Source: Actinomycetota bacterium (GTDB lineage Bacteria > Actinomycetota > Nitriliruptoria > Nitriliruptorales > JAHWKO01). Taken from it: 64,000 nt of DNA. Below, piece after piece: positions 8,620 to 18,986 of the stretch. The stretch is taken from positions 62,001 through 126,000 of the forward strand of contig JAHWKW010000005.1 of assembly GCA_019347675.1 (NCBI GenBank), in the 5' to 3' direction. Every line of letters begins with the position of its first letter. Position 1 is the stretch's first letter. A program made the position numbers and the translations under genes. The notes under the pieces were generated by a model. That model ran no database searches and had not been told where the DNA came from. It saw only the letters and a list, made by a program, of their open reading frames with translations.

Positions 8620-9426
8620 TCAGTGCGGGTGGTGCGGGTCGTCGATCATCACCGCCCCGTCGGCGGTCACGTGCACCTGCCCGCCGTAGGCGGCCTGAAG
8701 CAGGTGCGGCTGCAGGACCTTCGCGGGCGTCCCGGAGCCGACCACGCGGGTGGCCAGCAGCACGACGTGGTCGGCGTCGGCTGCCTCGGTCACGCTGTGG
8801 GTCGCGTGGATCACGGTCCGGCCGGCGGCGACGAGCTCACGCATGATCGCCGTGATCTGGGCCTGTGACGGGAGATCCAGCCCCGTGGCCGGCTCGTCGA
8901 GCAGCACGAGGTCCGCCTCCTGGGCCAGCCCTTGTGCGACGTACACCCGTTGGCGCTGGCCCGCCGACAGCTCGCTGAGGTGACGGCGCTGCAGGTCCCT
9001 GATCTGCAGTCGCTCCAGAGCCTGGTCCACGGCCCGGTGGTCGCCCACCGTCAGCGGACGGAACGGTCCCCGGCGGGCGTAGCGGCCCATGCGGACGATC
9101 TCCCGGACGGTCAGCGGCACGGCCGCGTTCGCGGTGGTGTCCTGCAGCACATGAGCGACCCGTCCGCGGGTCGCGCCGGGCCGCTGGCCCAGGACCTCGA
9201 TGGTGCCCGCGGCCGGTTCGACGATCCCCGAGATCGCCGCCAGCAGCGTGGACTTCCCCGACCCGTTGGGGCCGATCACCGCCGTGATGACAGCAACAGG
9301 GACCTGCAGGTGGTCGGACTCGAGCGCGACATGATCGCCGTAGGTGACGACGAGCCCGTCGGCGCGGACCGCGTCCGCGGCCCGGTGCGACGGTGACCGG
9401 TCGCTGCCCACGTCGATGGTCCCCAC
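8620..9426 (-). CDS. znuC: Zinc/manganese-type ABC transporter ATP-binding protein
   Basis: ATPase of a cluster A-1 metal uptake ABC system. The 268 residues show Walker A GPNGSGKST at 52-60, the signature LSAGQ at 153-157 and Walker B LVLLDEPATGLD at 173-184. The start is GTG 9426. Codons before about residue 20 are poorly conserved, so a later start is possible. It is divergent from znuA across an AT-rich intergenic region and followed by the Fur-family gene. The partners are the znuA lipoprotein and znuB permease on the opposite strand. Manganese remains an alternative substrate. Confidence 0.92.
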   Translation of the reverse strand: MGTIDVGSDRSPSHRAADAVRADGLVVTYGDHVALESDHLQVPVAVITAVIGPNGSGKSTLLAAISGIVEPAAGTIEVLGQRPGATRGRVAHVLQDTTANAAVPLTVREIVRMGRYARRGPFRPLTVGDHRAVDQALERLQIRDLQRRHLSELSAGQRQRVYVAQGLAQEADLVLLDEPATGLDLPSQAQITAIMRELVAAGRTVIHATHSVTEAADADHVVLLATRVVGSGTPAKVLQPHLLQAAYGGQVHVTADGAVMIDDPHHPH

Positions 9427-9489
9427 ACGAGTCGAGAATCGTTCCTAATATGATTGTAAGGTCAGCACCCAGCGTCTGAAGGCCGCCGG
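9427..9489. promoter_or_regulatory. Divergent znuC/znuA promoter region with Zur-like box
   Basis: This 63-bp gap is strikingly AT-rich for the window. CTAATATGATTGTAA (9445-9459) carries the ATGATT core and an imperfect dyad resembling the actinobacterial Zur box. TAATAT (9446-9451) could be the -10 of znuA and TACAAT on minus (9458-9453) the -10 of znuC, so a repressor bound here would block both. The match to a Zur consensus is from memory and was not scored. Confidence 0.5.
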
Positions 9490-10536
9490 TTGGACACCAG
9501 GATATGGTCGGCCACCCGCTTGGCGGGCGGGGCCGCGGGGCGCGTGCTGGCCGCCGCCGTCCTCGTCGCGGGCGTGGCGGCACTCGGCGCGTGCGGAGGG
9601 CGGAACGGCGGTGCCGGCCCCGACGCCCGCAGCGAGGTGCACGTCGTCGCGACAACCTCGATCCTGGGTGACATCGTCAGCAACGTGATGGGCGACGCGG
9701 GGCGCGTCGACGTGCTGATCGGGGCGGGCGTCGACCCGCACGCCTTCGAGCCGTCCGCCGCTCAGGTCCAGATGCTGCGCGAAGCGGACCTGGTCGTGGC
9801 CAACGGCCTGCAGCTGGAGGAGCGGCTGCTGGCCGAACTGGACGCCGCCGCGCGCGAGGGGGCGGCGGTGGTCCACGTCGCCGAGCACGTCGACCCGATC
9901 CCGTTCGAGGATGGGAGCCCCCACCAGGCCGACGAACGCGACCCCGAACGCAACCCCCAGCCCGACGACGACGCCGACGTCGACGTCGATCCACACGGCG
10001 CACTCGACCCCCACTTCTGGTGGGACCTGATCCGTGTCGCGGACGCGGTCACCGTGATCGCCGATCACCTGGCGCAGGCCGCCCCGGACGTGGCCGAGGC
10101 CGCGACCGCCAACGCAGCGTCCTACCGCAGCCAGGTGCTCGAGACCCACCAGCGCATCGTCGACACGCTCGCGGCCGTCCCCGACGAGCGCCGCACGCTG
10201 ATCACCAACCACGCGTCGTTGGGCTACTTCGCTGCGCGGTACGGCTTCCGGCTGGTCGGCACGGTGGTCCCCGGCGGGACGACGCTGGCCGAGCCCAGCC
10301 CGCGCCAACTGGCTGACCTCGCGCAGGTCATCCGCACCACCGGCGTCCCCGCGGTGTTCACCGAGTCGATCGGCTCGGCCCGGCTGGTCGAGGCGCTGCG
10401 TGCGGAGGTGGGCGGCGAGGTCGCGGTCGTCGAGCTGTACAGCGACGCGTTGGGCCGGCCGGGTTCGGGCGCGGAGACCTACCTGGGGATGATGACCACC
10501 AACGCCCAGCGCATCGCCGACGCGCTCGCGCCGTGA
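9490..10536 (+). CDS. znuA: Zinc ABC transporter substrate-binding lipoprotein
   Basis: Extracytoplasmic metal-binding lipoprotein feeding ZnuB. A signal peptide ends in the lipobox LGAC with C35 as the lipidated residue. Metal ligands are likely H84 (VDPHAFEPS), H175 (DPHFWW), a histidine near 241 (TNHASLGYF) and an acidic residue near 293 (FTESIGS). Residues 140-173 form a His/Asp-rich loop typical of zinc-binding members. The start is TTG 9490, with GAAGG at 9478-9482. The stop is 13 bases before znuB. Confidence 0.93.
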   Translation: MDTRIWSATRLAGGAAGRVLAAAVLVAGVAALGACGGRNGGAGPDARSEVHVVATTSILGDIVSNVMGDAGRVDVLIGAGVDPHAFEPSAAQVQMLREADLVVANGLQLEERLLAELDAAAREGAAVVHVAEHVDPIPFEDGSPHQADERDPERNPQPDDDADVDVDPHGALDPHFWWDLIRVADAVTVIADHLAQAAPDVAEAATANAASYRSQVLETHQRIVDTLAAVPDERRTLITNHASLGYFAARYGFRLVGTVVPGGTTLAEPSPRQLADLAQVIRTTGVPAVFTESIGSARLVEALRAEVGGEVAVVELYSDALGRPGSGAETYLGMMTTNAQRIADALAP

Positions 10537-10549
10537 CGGGGGAGTCGCC

Positions 10550-11449
10550 GTGCAGTGGCTGACCGAGCCGTTCGTCTTCGGCTTCATGCAGCGGGCGTTG
10601 CTCGCCGGGGTGGTCGTGGTGGTCGTGACGTCGGTCGCGGGCACCTGGGTGGTGATGCGCGGCATGACCTTCCTCGGGGACGCCCTCGCGCACGGCGTCC
10701 TGCCCGGGCTGACGGTGGCCTACCTGTTCGGTTTGAACCTGATCGCAGGTGCCGCCGTGGCTGCGGCGGTGATGCTCGCCGGGATCGAGCTGGTCCACCG
10801 CCGCTCCCGGCTCAGCGAGGACGTCGGCATCGGGCTGCTGTTCGTGGGGATGCTCGCGCTCGGGGTGATCATCGCGAGCAAGGCGCGATCCTACGCCGGT
10901 GACCTCACCGTGATCCTGTTCGGCGACATCCTGGCGGTGACGGCCGCCGACATCCGGGCGACCGCCGTCGCCGCCGTGGTGGTGCTGGTGGCCTCGGTCG
11001 TGCTGTACCGGCCGTTGATCGTGCTGGCGTTCAACGAACGCAAAGCCGCCGCGCTGGGGATGCGACCGGGACTGGCGCACGCTGCGCTGCTGGTCCTGAT
11101 CACCGTGGCGATCATCGCGTCGTTCCAGGCGGTCGGCGTCCTGCTGGTCTTCGCGTTCCTGGTCGGCCCTCCGGCGAGCGCCGCGCTGGTCGTCCGTCGG
11201 GTCCCGACCATGATGGTCGCGGCCATGGGCTTCGGCGCGGTGGGGGTGGTGGTTGGCCTGCTGCTCAGCTACCACCTGGGCACGGCCGGACCCGCCACCA
11301 TCGCCGGGGTGACGGTCGCGGAGTTTTTCGCGGTGCTGGCCGTCCACGACCTGCGTCGCGCCAAGCGGCGGCGTCCGGACGGGGCGCGGACCGCCGCCAC
11401 GCCGTCCCCGCGCCGTCACGGCCGTCCGCGCGGGGACGGGGTAGCCTGA
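10550..11449 (+). CDS. znuB: Zinc ABC transporter permease
   Basis: Integral membrane permease of the ABC-3 family, 299 residues with about eight hydrophobic helices. The N-terminus QWLTEPFVFGFMQRALLAG and the segment MRGMTFLGDALAHGVLPG are family hallmarks. The EAA-like coupling region follows around FNERKAAALGMRPG. GTG 10550 is preceded by GGGGGAG. It follows znuA by 13 bases and completes the ZnuABC system with the divergent ATPase. The C-terminus carries a basic arginine-rich tail. Confidence 0.93.
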   Translation: MQWLTEPFVFGFMQRALLAGVVVVVVTSVAGTWVVMRGMTFLGDALAHGVLPGLTVAYLFGLNLIAGAAVAAAVMLAGIELVHRRSRLSEDVGIGLLFVGMLALGVIIASKARSYAGDLTVILFGDILAVTAADIRATAVAAVVVLVASVVLYRPLIVLAFNERKAAALGMRPGLAHAALLVLITVAIIASFQAVGVLLVFAFLVGPPASAALVVRRVPTMMVAAMGFGAVGVVVGLLLSYHLGTAGPATIAGVTVAEFFAVLAVHDLRRAKRRRPDGARTAATPSPRRHGRPRGDGVA

Positions 11450-11478
11450 CGCCTCGCTGGATCCCTGGAGTCATCCTC

Positions 11479-12495
11479 GTGCGTGTCAAGACGCGGGTGG
11501 CGGGCGCCGCCGCGGCTCTCGCCCTGCTGATCGCCGGCTGCGCCAGCGCTGCGGTCGGTCGAGAGATCGCCGCCACCGTCGACGGCCACGACATCCTCAC
11601 CGACACGCTCGCGGTCCTGGTCGACGCCCAACGCCAGAGCGACGACCGCCCCGCGCCCGAGGACTACGCGGCCGTCGAGCAGCTGCAGCGTGAGACGCTC
11701 ACGCAGCTGATCCGCGACGAGATCGCGGCTCGCGCCGCCGGTGACCTCGGGATCGAAGTCAGCCAAGACGTGGTCGAGGAGCGGTTCAACGAGCTGGCCG
11801 AACGGTTCGGCGGCCCCGAGGCTCTCCGCCAGGAGATCGCCGAGGCCGGCCGGAGCGAGGTCGAGATCCGCTCACAGATCGCCGCGGTGATCCGCCGTGA
11901 GAGGCTCCAGGAGCACTTCGCCGCCCAGGCTGAGGTGACCGACGCCGAGATCCGGGCCGCGTACGACCGGGCCCTCGACGACGAGTACCGGGTGGCCGAC
12001 GTGTCCCACATCCTGGTGGAGACCCGCGAGCAGGCCGAGGACCTCCGAGCCCAGCTGGATGCGGGGGCCGATTTCGGCGAACTGGCGCGGGAGCACTCCA
12101 CCGACGAGCTCAGCGCCGTCAACGCCGGGGCGCTCGGAGAGCAGCCGCGTGGCCGCTACATCGAGGCGTTCGACGAGGCGGTGTGGGACGCCGAGCCCGG
12201 TGAGGTCGTCGGCCCGGTGCAGACCCAGTTCGGCTTCCACCTGATCCAGGTCAACGGGTTCCGCGAGGTCCCACTGTCGGAGGTCGAGCCCCGCATCCGC
12301 CAGGAGCTGCAGGCCGAGGCATCCCAGGAAGCCTTCGATGAGTGGTTCCGCGAGGTCGTCGCCGCAGCCGACGTGCGGGTCGGTCCCCGCATCGGCCGGT
12401 GGGACCCCGCCACCGCGACCGTGATCCCCACCGACGCGATCCCCGAGCGCGGCAGCGTCCGGCTGGACGGGTCGGTGGCGACGCCGGCCGGCTGA
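11479..12495 (+). CDS. SurA/PrsA-like lipoprotein foldase (parvulin-type peptidyl-prolyl isomerase)
   Basis: An exported folding factor. GTG 11479 begins a signal peptide with lipobox IAGC (C21). Residues about 30-165 are a SurA N-domain-like helical region (TLTQLIRDEIAARAAG, ERFNELAERFGG), followed by a PPIC/parvulin domain at about 172-262 (SHILVETREQAEDL, GELAREHSTD, QTQFGFHLIQV). The C-terminal 40 residues look unstructured. It sits between znuB and mazG; TAGCCT at 11443-11448 could be its -10. A lipoprotein gene between mazG and eno in mycobacteria (lpqU) is unrelated. Confidence 0.88.
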   Translation: MRVKTRVAGAAAALALLIAGCASAAVGREIAATVDGHDILTDTLAVLVDAQRQSDDRPAPEDYAAVEQLQRETLTQLIRDEIAARAAGDLGIEVSQDVVEERFNELAERFGGPEALRQEIAEAGRSEVEIRSQIAAVIRRERLQEHFAAQAEVTDAEIRAAYDRALDDEYRVADVSHILVETREQAEDLRAQLDAGADFGELAREHSTDELSAVNAGALGEQPRGRYIEAFDEAVWDAEPGEVVGPVQTQFGFHLIQVNGFREVPLSEVEPRIRQELQAEASQEAFDEWFREVVAAADVRVGPRIGRWDPATATVIPTDAIPERGSVRLDGSVATPAG

Positions 12496-12507
12496 TCGCG
12501 ACGGTCG

Positions 12508-13653
12508 ATGGCGCGCGTCGTCCTGGTCGGATCGTGCGAGCAGCTGCCGGCCCTGTTCCCGTTCCAGTGTTGGGAGGCGCTCAGCGGTGCTGACCTGATC
12601 TGGATGCGTCACCCCGACTCGCACCCGTCAGCCCCGTTCCTGCGGATGGTCGAGCTGCCGGTGGCGCGGCTGGAACCTGCCGGGATCGAGCTGTCGCGGA
12701 TGGATCTGACGCTGCCCGGGTCGCCGCAGGACCGCCGCTACGCCCAGGCCCTGCTGGACCTGGCCGAGGTCGAGGGCACCGCGGTGTACCTGCTGGGACC
12801 CGACGACACCGACGCCTTCACCCGCACGGTGGGAATGGAGGCCGCCCGCTCCGGCGCCGAGGTGGAGTTCGTCTTCCACCTCCCGCCAGCCGGCGTCCAG
12901 GTCGTTCGTCTGGCGGAGGTGGAACGCGCCCTGCGTGACCCCGAGCACGGCTGCCCGTGGGACCTGGAGCAGGACCACGCGTCCCTGGGGCGCTACCTGG
13001 TCGAGGAGACCTACGAGCTGCTGGAGGCGATCGATTCCGGTGACGACGCTGCCATCGCCGAGGAACTCGGAGATGTGCTCCTGCAGGTCGTCTTCCACGC
13101 CCAGATCGCCAGCGACCGTGGCGCCTTCGACCTCGACGACGTCGCCCGTGGCATCGCCGACAAGCTGGTGCGTCGCCACCCGCACGTCTTCGCCGACGTG
13201 GAGGTCACCGGGGCACAGGACGTGATCGCCCGCTGGGACGTGCTCAAGCAGGAGGAGAAGCAGCGCACCGGGCCCTTCGAGGGGATCCCGAGCGCTCTGC
13301 CGGCCCTCACCCTGGCCGAGAAGCTCCAACGGCGCGCCTCAAAGCTCGGCTTCGACTGGGCCGACGCCACCGCACCCGCCGAGCGCGTCCGCCAGGAGCT
13401 CGACGAACTGCTCGACGCAGGCGATGGCGACCGCCGGGCGCACGAGGTGGGCGACCTGCTGTCAGCGGTCGTCGCGACCGCCCGCCACGTCGGCGTCGAC
13501 CCCGAGGCGGCCCTGCGAGGAGCGGCCACCAGGTTCCAGCGCCGGTTCGAGGCGGTGCTGGCCGCTGCACAGGTCGCCGGGCACGACCCGGCTGACCTCG
13601 ACCGTGACGGCTGGCTGGCGCTGTGGGAGCAGGTCAAGCGCTCCCAGCGGTGA
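12508..13653 (+). CDS. mazG: MazG-family nucleoside triphosphate pyrophosphohydrolase
   Basis: Hydrolyses NTPs to NMP and pyrophosphate, cleaning abnormal nucleotides. The 381 residues divide into an N-terminal region of about 130 residues without clear motifs, reminiscent of a degenerate tetrapyrrole-methylase-like domain, and a MazG part. The metal-binding helices show EETYELLEAID (about 166) and EELGDVLLQVVFHAQ (about 184), which is the EExxE...ExxD pattern. A second MazG-like repeat follows (KLGFDWADA onward). The start is ATG 12508, 12 bases after the foldase gene. Confidence 0.93.
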   Translation: MARVVLVGSCEQLPALFPFQCWEALSGADLIWMRHPDSHPSAPFLRMVELPVARLEPAGIELSRMDLTLPGSPQDRRYAQALLDLAEVEGTAVYLLGPDDTDAFTRTVGMEAARSGAEVEFVFHLPPAGVQVVRLAEVERALRDPEHGCPWDLEQDHASLGRYLVEETYELLEAIDSGDDAAIAEELGDVLLQVVFHAQIASDRGAFDLDDVARGIADKLVRRHPHVFADVEVTGAQDVIARWDVLKQEEKQRTGPFEGIPSALPALTLAEKLQRRASKLGFDWADATAPAERVRQELDELLDAGDGDRRAHEVGDLLSAVVATARHVGVDPEAALRGAATRFQRRFEAVLAAAQVAGHDPADLDRDGWLALWEQVKRSQR

Positions 13654-13713
13654 CCCGTCACACGACAGCCGTCGCGTAGTCTGGGTGGTGCCCAGCGACA
13701 GGAGGCCGTGGCG

Positions 13714-16089
<2,376 letters not shown>

Positions 16090-16258
16090 CGGTTGCTGGC
16101 CGCGAGAGGCAGCCGTAGGCTGGCTGCGGGCACCCCCGGGCGTCCGATCGCCGCGACACGGCAGGTCCCAGGCAGATCCAAGACATGTCCCACGAGGACA
16201 ACTTCAACCCACAGGTCGGGCCTCGGACGGGCTCGCCACCATGCCGACAGGAGGGCGC

Positions 16259-16651
16259 TTGCTCAGCGAAGGGATGATCATCAAGGGAAGGGTCGTCCGG
16301 CTCGAGGAGTACGGGGCGTTCGTGGAGGTGCCCCTGTTCCCCGAGAACCCGGAGGACCCGCAGGTCGTCACCGGCCTGTGTCACGTCTCGGAGGTCGACC
16401 GGGACTACGTCGAGAACATCTTCGCCTACCTCGCCGAAGACCAGGAGGTCGAGGTCAAGGTCCTCAACATCAAGGAGGACGGGAAGGTCGACCTCTCGAT
16501 CAAGCAGGCGGACCCCGACTGGGAGCCCGAGCCGACCCAGCCGCGTCGGAGCAAGTTGGACAAGGACTTCGACAAGCGCCTGCGCCGCTTCATGCACCAG
16601 TCACAGATGATCCAGGGGGAAGCGCGCCGCCAGCGCGAATCCCGCCGCTGA
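16259..16651 (+). CDS. S1 RNA-binding domain protein
   Basis: A 130-residue protein with an S1 OB-fold at about 5-85 (GMIIKGRVVRLEEYGAFVEV, GLCHVSEVD, VEVKVLNIKEDGKVDLSIKQ) and a basic C-terminal tail, so it probably binds RNA or ribosomes. The TTG at 16259 is chosen because AGGAGG (16248-16253) lies 5 bases before it. ATG 16241 in the same frame lacks such a site. TAGGCT at 16115-16120 could be a -10. It lies between the FtsB-like and DUF501 genes. Confidence 0.82.
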   Translation: MLSEGMIIKGRVVRLEEYGAFVEVPLFPENPEDPQVVTGLCHVSEVDRDYVENIFAYLAEDQEVEVKVLNIKEDGKVDLSIKQADPDWEPEPTQPRRSKLDKDFDKRLRRFMHQSQMIQGEARRQRESRR

Positions 16652-16749
16652 CCGGCCTCGCCGTGACGTCCGCGGCTCGCGATCCCACCGGGGATGCTCT
16701 CCGAGCCGACCCCCAGCCCTCGTACGCGCGCGCCGCCGCGGCTCGGACC

Positions 16750-17319
16750 ATGGGACCCACCGAGCGTGCCGTGGTCTCGCAGCAGCTGGGCCGGCGTGCC
16801 CGCGGTCACAGCGCCGTCGTGCACCGGTGCGTGTACGGGCTGCCCACCGTGGTCCGCGTCGCCCCGTACCTCGATGACGGCACGCCGTTCCCGACGGTGT
16901 TCTGGCTCGTGTGCCCGGTGGCGCGCCGCCACGTCGGCCGGCTCGAGGCCGACGGCACGATGGGGTCGTTCAACGCCAGCCTGGCGGCCGACGCGGAGCT
17001 CGCGGCCGGCTACGCCGCCGCAGCCGGACGCTACGTCGCCTTCCGCGACGCGCTGGACCGGCCGATCCGGGAAGATCCCGCAGCCGGCGGCATGCCCGGC
17101 CACATCAAGTGCCTGCACGTCCACCACGCCCACTTCCTGGCCACCGCCGACAACCCGGTCGGCGCCAAGACCCACCAGCAGGTCACGCCGATGCCGTGTC
17201 CGGGACCGTGTGTCGACGAGGACGTCCTCGCCGAGGCATACGGCGAGCTCCCGCCCCCCACAGCGGTGCCCGGCGCCTGGGAGCACGCCGCGCCACCTCA
17301 CCAGCGGCCCAGAGGCTGA
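16750..17319 (+). CDS. DUF501 family protein
   Basis: An actinobacterial conserved protein of unknown function, here 189 residues. The family pattern is clear: a QQLGRRARG stretch near the N-terminus, PTVFWLVCPV, RLEADGTMGSFN, GHIKCLHVHHAHFLAT and a C-terminal PCPGPCV, with several conserved cysteines and histidines that may bind metal. ATG 16750 is used. GTG 16663 in the same frame is possible and would add 29 residues. The stop overlaps the ppx start by one base. The eno-divIC-DUF501-ppx order is the same as in mycobacteria. Confidence 0.9.
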   Translation: MGPTERAVVSQQLGRRARGHSAVVHRCVYGLPTVVRVAPYLDDGTPFPTVFWLVCPVARRHVGRLEADGTMGSFNASLAADAELAAGYAAAAGRYVAFRDALDRPIREDPAAGGMPGHIKCLHVHHAHFLATADNPVGAKTHQQVTPMPCPGPCVDEDVLAEAYGELPPPTAVPGAWEHAAPPHQRPRG

Positions 17320-18239
17320 TGGGACGCCGCGCCGCCGTGGACGTGGGGACCAACTCGGTCCGCGTGCTCGTCGTCGACGACGACGGCCATGCGCTCGCCC
17401 GCGACATGGAGATCACCCGCCTGGGCCAGGGCGTCGACGAGACCGGTGAGCTCGACGATGAGGCGTTGGCCCGCACCCTGGATGTGATCGGCCGGTACCG
17501 CCAACGCTGGGAGGAGTTCGGCGTCCGGGGCGACGTGCGCATCGCTGCGACCTCCGCCATCCGTGACGCCGCCGACCGCGAGCGTTTCTTCGCGGGGGTG
17601 CGCCGGGTGGCGGGGGTCGACGCCGAGGTGCTGTCCGGCGAGGAGGAGGCCGCCACCGCGTTCCACGGGGCGACCGCCAAGCTCGACGTCGGCCACCCCG
17701 CTGCGCTGCTGGACGTCGGCGGCGGCTCGACCGAGATCGTCGTCGGGGACCGCGCCGGGGACGTCAAGGCGTCGATCTCGCTGCAGCTGGGCTGCGTCCG
17801 GCTCACCGAACGGCTGCTGTCGTCCGACCCGCCCACCGACGAGGAGCTGCAGGATGCCCGGGCGGAGATCGCCGGCCAGCTCGACCACGCCGCGGAGACG
17901 CTGGCGCGCCAGGACGCCGACCCCGGCGACTGTCGCTCGCTGATCGGCGTGGCCGGGACGGTCACCACCCTGGCGGCGCTGTCTCTCGACCTCGACGAGT
18001 ACGACGCGGACGCCGTCCACGGCACCGTCGTCGACCGCGAGACGGTCGGTGACCTGACCCGGTGGCTGGCCGGACTGCGCTCGGCCGAGCGGCGCGAGCT
18101 GGGCCCGGTCGCCCCCGGCCGTGAGGACATCATCCTGGGCGGGGCGTTGGTGGTCGAGGCCGTCCTGGACCGGTTCGGGTACGACGCGCTCACCGCCAGC
18201 GAAGCCGACATCCTCGACGGGTTGGTCGCCCGCCGCTGA
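17319..18239 (+). CDS. ppx: Exopolyphosphatase / guanosine pentaphosphate phosphohydrolase family
   Basis: Ppx/GppA enzyme acting on polyphosphate or pppGpp, using the actin-like ATPase fold. The 306 residues match the short actinobacterial form. VDVGTNSVRVLVVD at the N-terminus is the phosphate-1 loop, LSGEEEAATAFHGA contains the catalytic glutamate, LDVGGGSTEIVVGD is the second loop, and GVAGTVTTLAAL follows. The start ATG 17319 overlaps the DUF501 stop (TGATG), so translation is probably coupled. Confidence 0.93.
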   Translation: MGRRAAVDVGTNSVRVLVVDDDGHALARDMEITRLGQGVDETGELDDEALARTLDVIGRYRQRWEEFGVRGDVRIAATSAIRDAADRERFFAGVRRVAGVDAEVLSGEEEAATAFHGATAKLDVGHPAALLDVGGGSTEIVVGDRAGDVKASISLQLGCVRLTERLLSSDPPTDEELQDARAEIAGQLDHAAETLARQDADPGDCRSLIGVAGTVTTLAALSLDLDEYDADAVHGTVVDRETVGDLTRWLAGLRSAERRELGPVAPGREDIILGGALVVEAVLDRFGYDALTASEADILDGLVARR

Positions 18240-18303
18240 CGACGGGCGACGCTGCCGGCGGCGCGGCGAGCTCTACCCTTGCGACCCCGACCCGAAGGCT
18301 CCC

Positions 18304-18954
18304 ATGGCGGTCGACATCGCTGACGTGCGCGTCGAAAACCCCCACGGCGCGGTCGTGCGGTGGCTCACCGAGCACGACAAGACGGTCCGCGGCTACGACC
18401 TGCACACCCAGCAACACCCCGACCGCATCACCGCCCGCGACGTCCTCGCCACCCAGTACACCAAGCTGCGCGTCGACGGGATGGAGCTGCAGTTCTTCCT
18501 CGACCGTGGCCGCTCGGCGCCGTGGCACCTGGTCCCGGCTGGCGCGACGCTCGCCGCGGCGGACCCCGACGAGGAGGGCGGTCTGTACGACGCGGCCGAG
18601 GAGCTCTACGGCCACTTCTACCGCGGTCGGCTGCGTGAGTTGGCGATCGGGAAGATCCACCGCGTCCTGCACCTCAAGCGACGCCACCTGTTCCCGCTGC
18701 TGGACGGGCGTCTGCTGGAGCTGTACAAGGACGCGGCCACGGAGGCGTCGCGACGGTTGCGCGACCAGGGTCGTCGGGGGCGGCGTGGTCGGCTGTACTG
18801 GGTCGCGATCCGCGACGACATCCTCGCGGCGGGCCACCTGTGGGACGACCTGCGAGCGAACCTGGCCACCTGCAACGAGCCGGCTGCGTTGGGGGCCGAG
18901 CTGTCCGACGTGCGCCTGCACGACATCCTCTGCTGGGAGGCCGTGCGTCGCTGA
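18304..18954 (+). CDS. DUF6308-like conserved protein
   Basis: A soluble 216-residue protein with good codon bias. The segment HPDRITARDVLATQYTKLRVDG and the C-terminal GRLYWVAIRDDI...LHDILCWEAVRR resemble DUF6308 members seen in actinobacteria. This match is from memory. No catalytic motif is evident. ATG 18304 follows a TACCCT box at 18276-18281. The AGGAGG for the next gene lies just after its stop. Confidence 0.72.
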   Translation: MAVDIADVRVENPHGAVVRWLTEHDKTVRGYDLHTQQHPDRITARDVLATQYTKLRVDGMELQFFLDRGRSAPWHLVPAGATLAAADPDEEGGLYDAAEELYGHFYRGRLRELAIGKIHRVLHLKRRHLFPLLDGRLLELYKDAATEASRRLRDQGRRGRRGRLYWVAIRDDILAAGHLWDDLRANLATCNEPAALGAELSDVRLHDILCWEAVRR

Positions 18955-18986
18955 AGCCCTCGAGGAGGTCACCGCTGGACGGCCGT

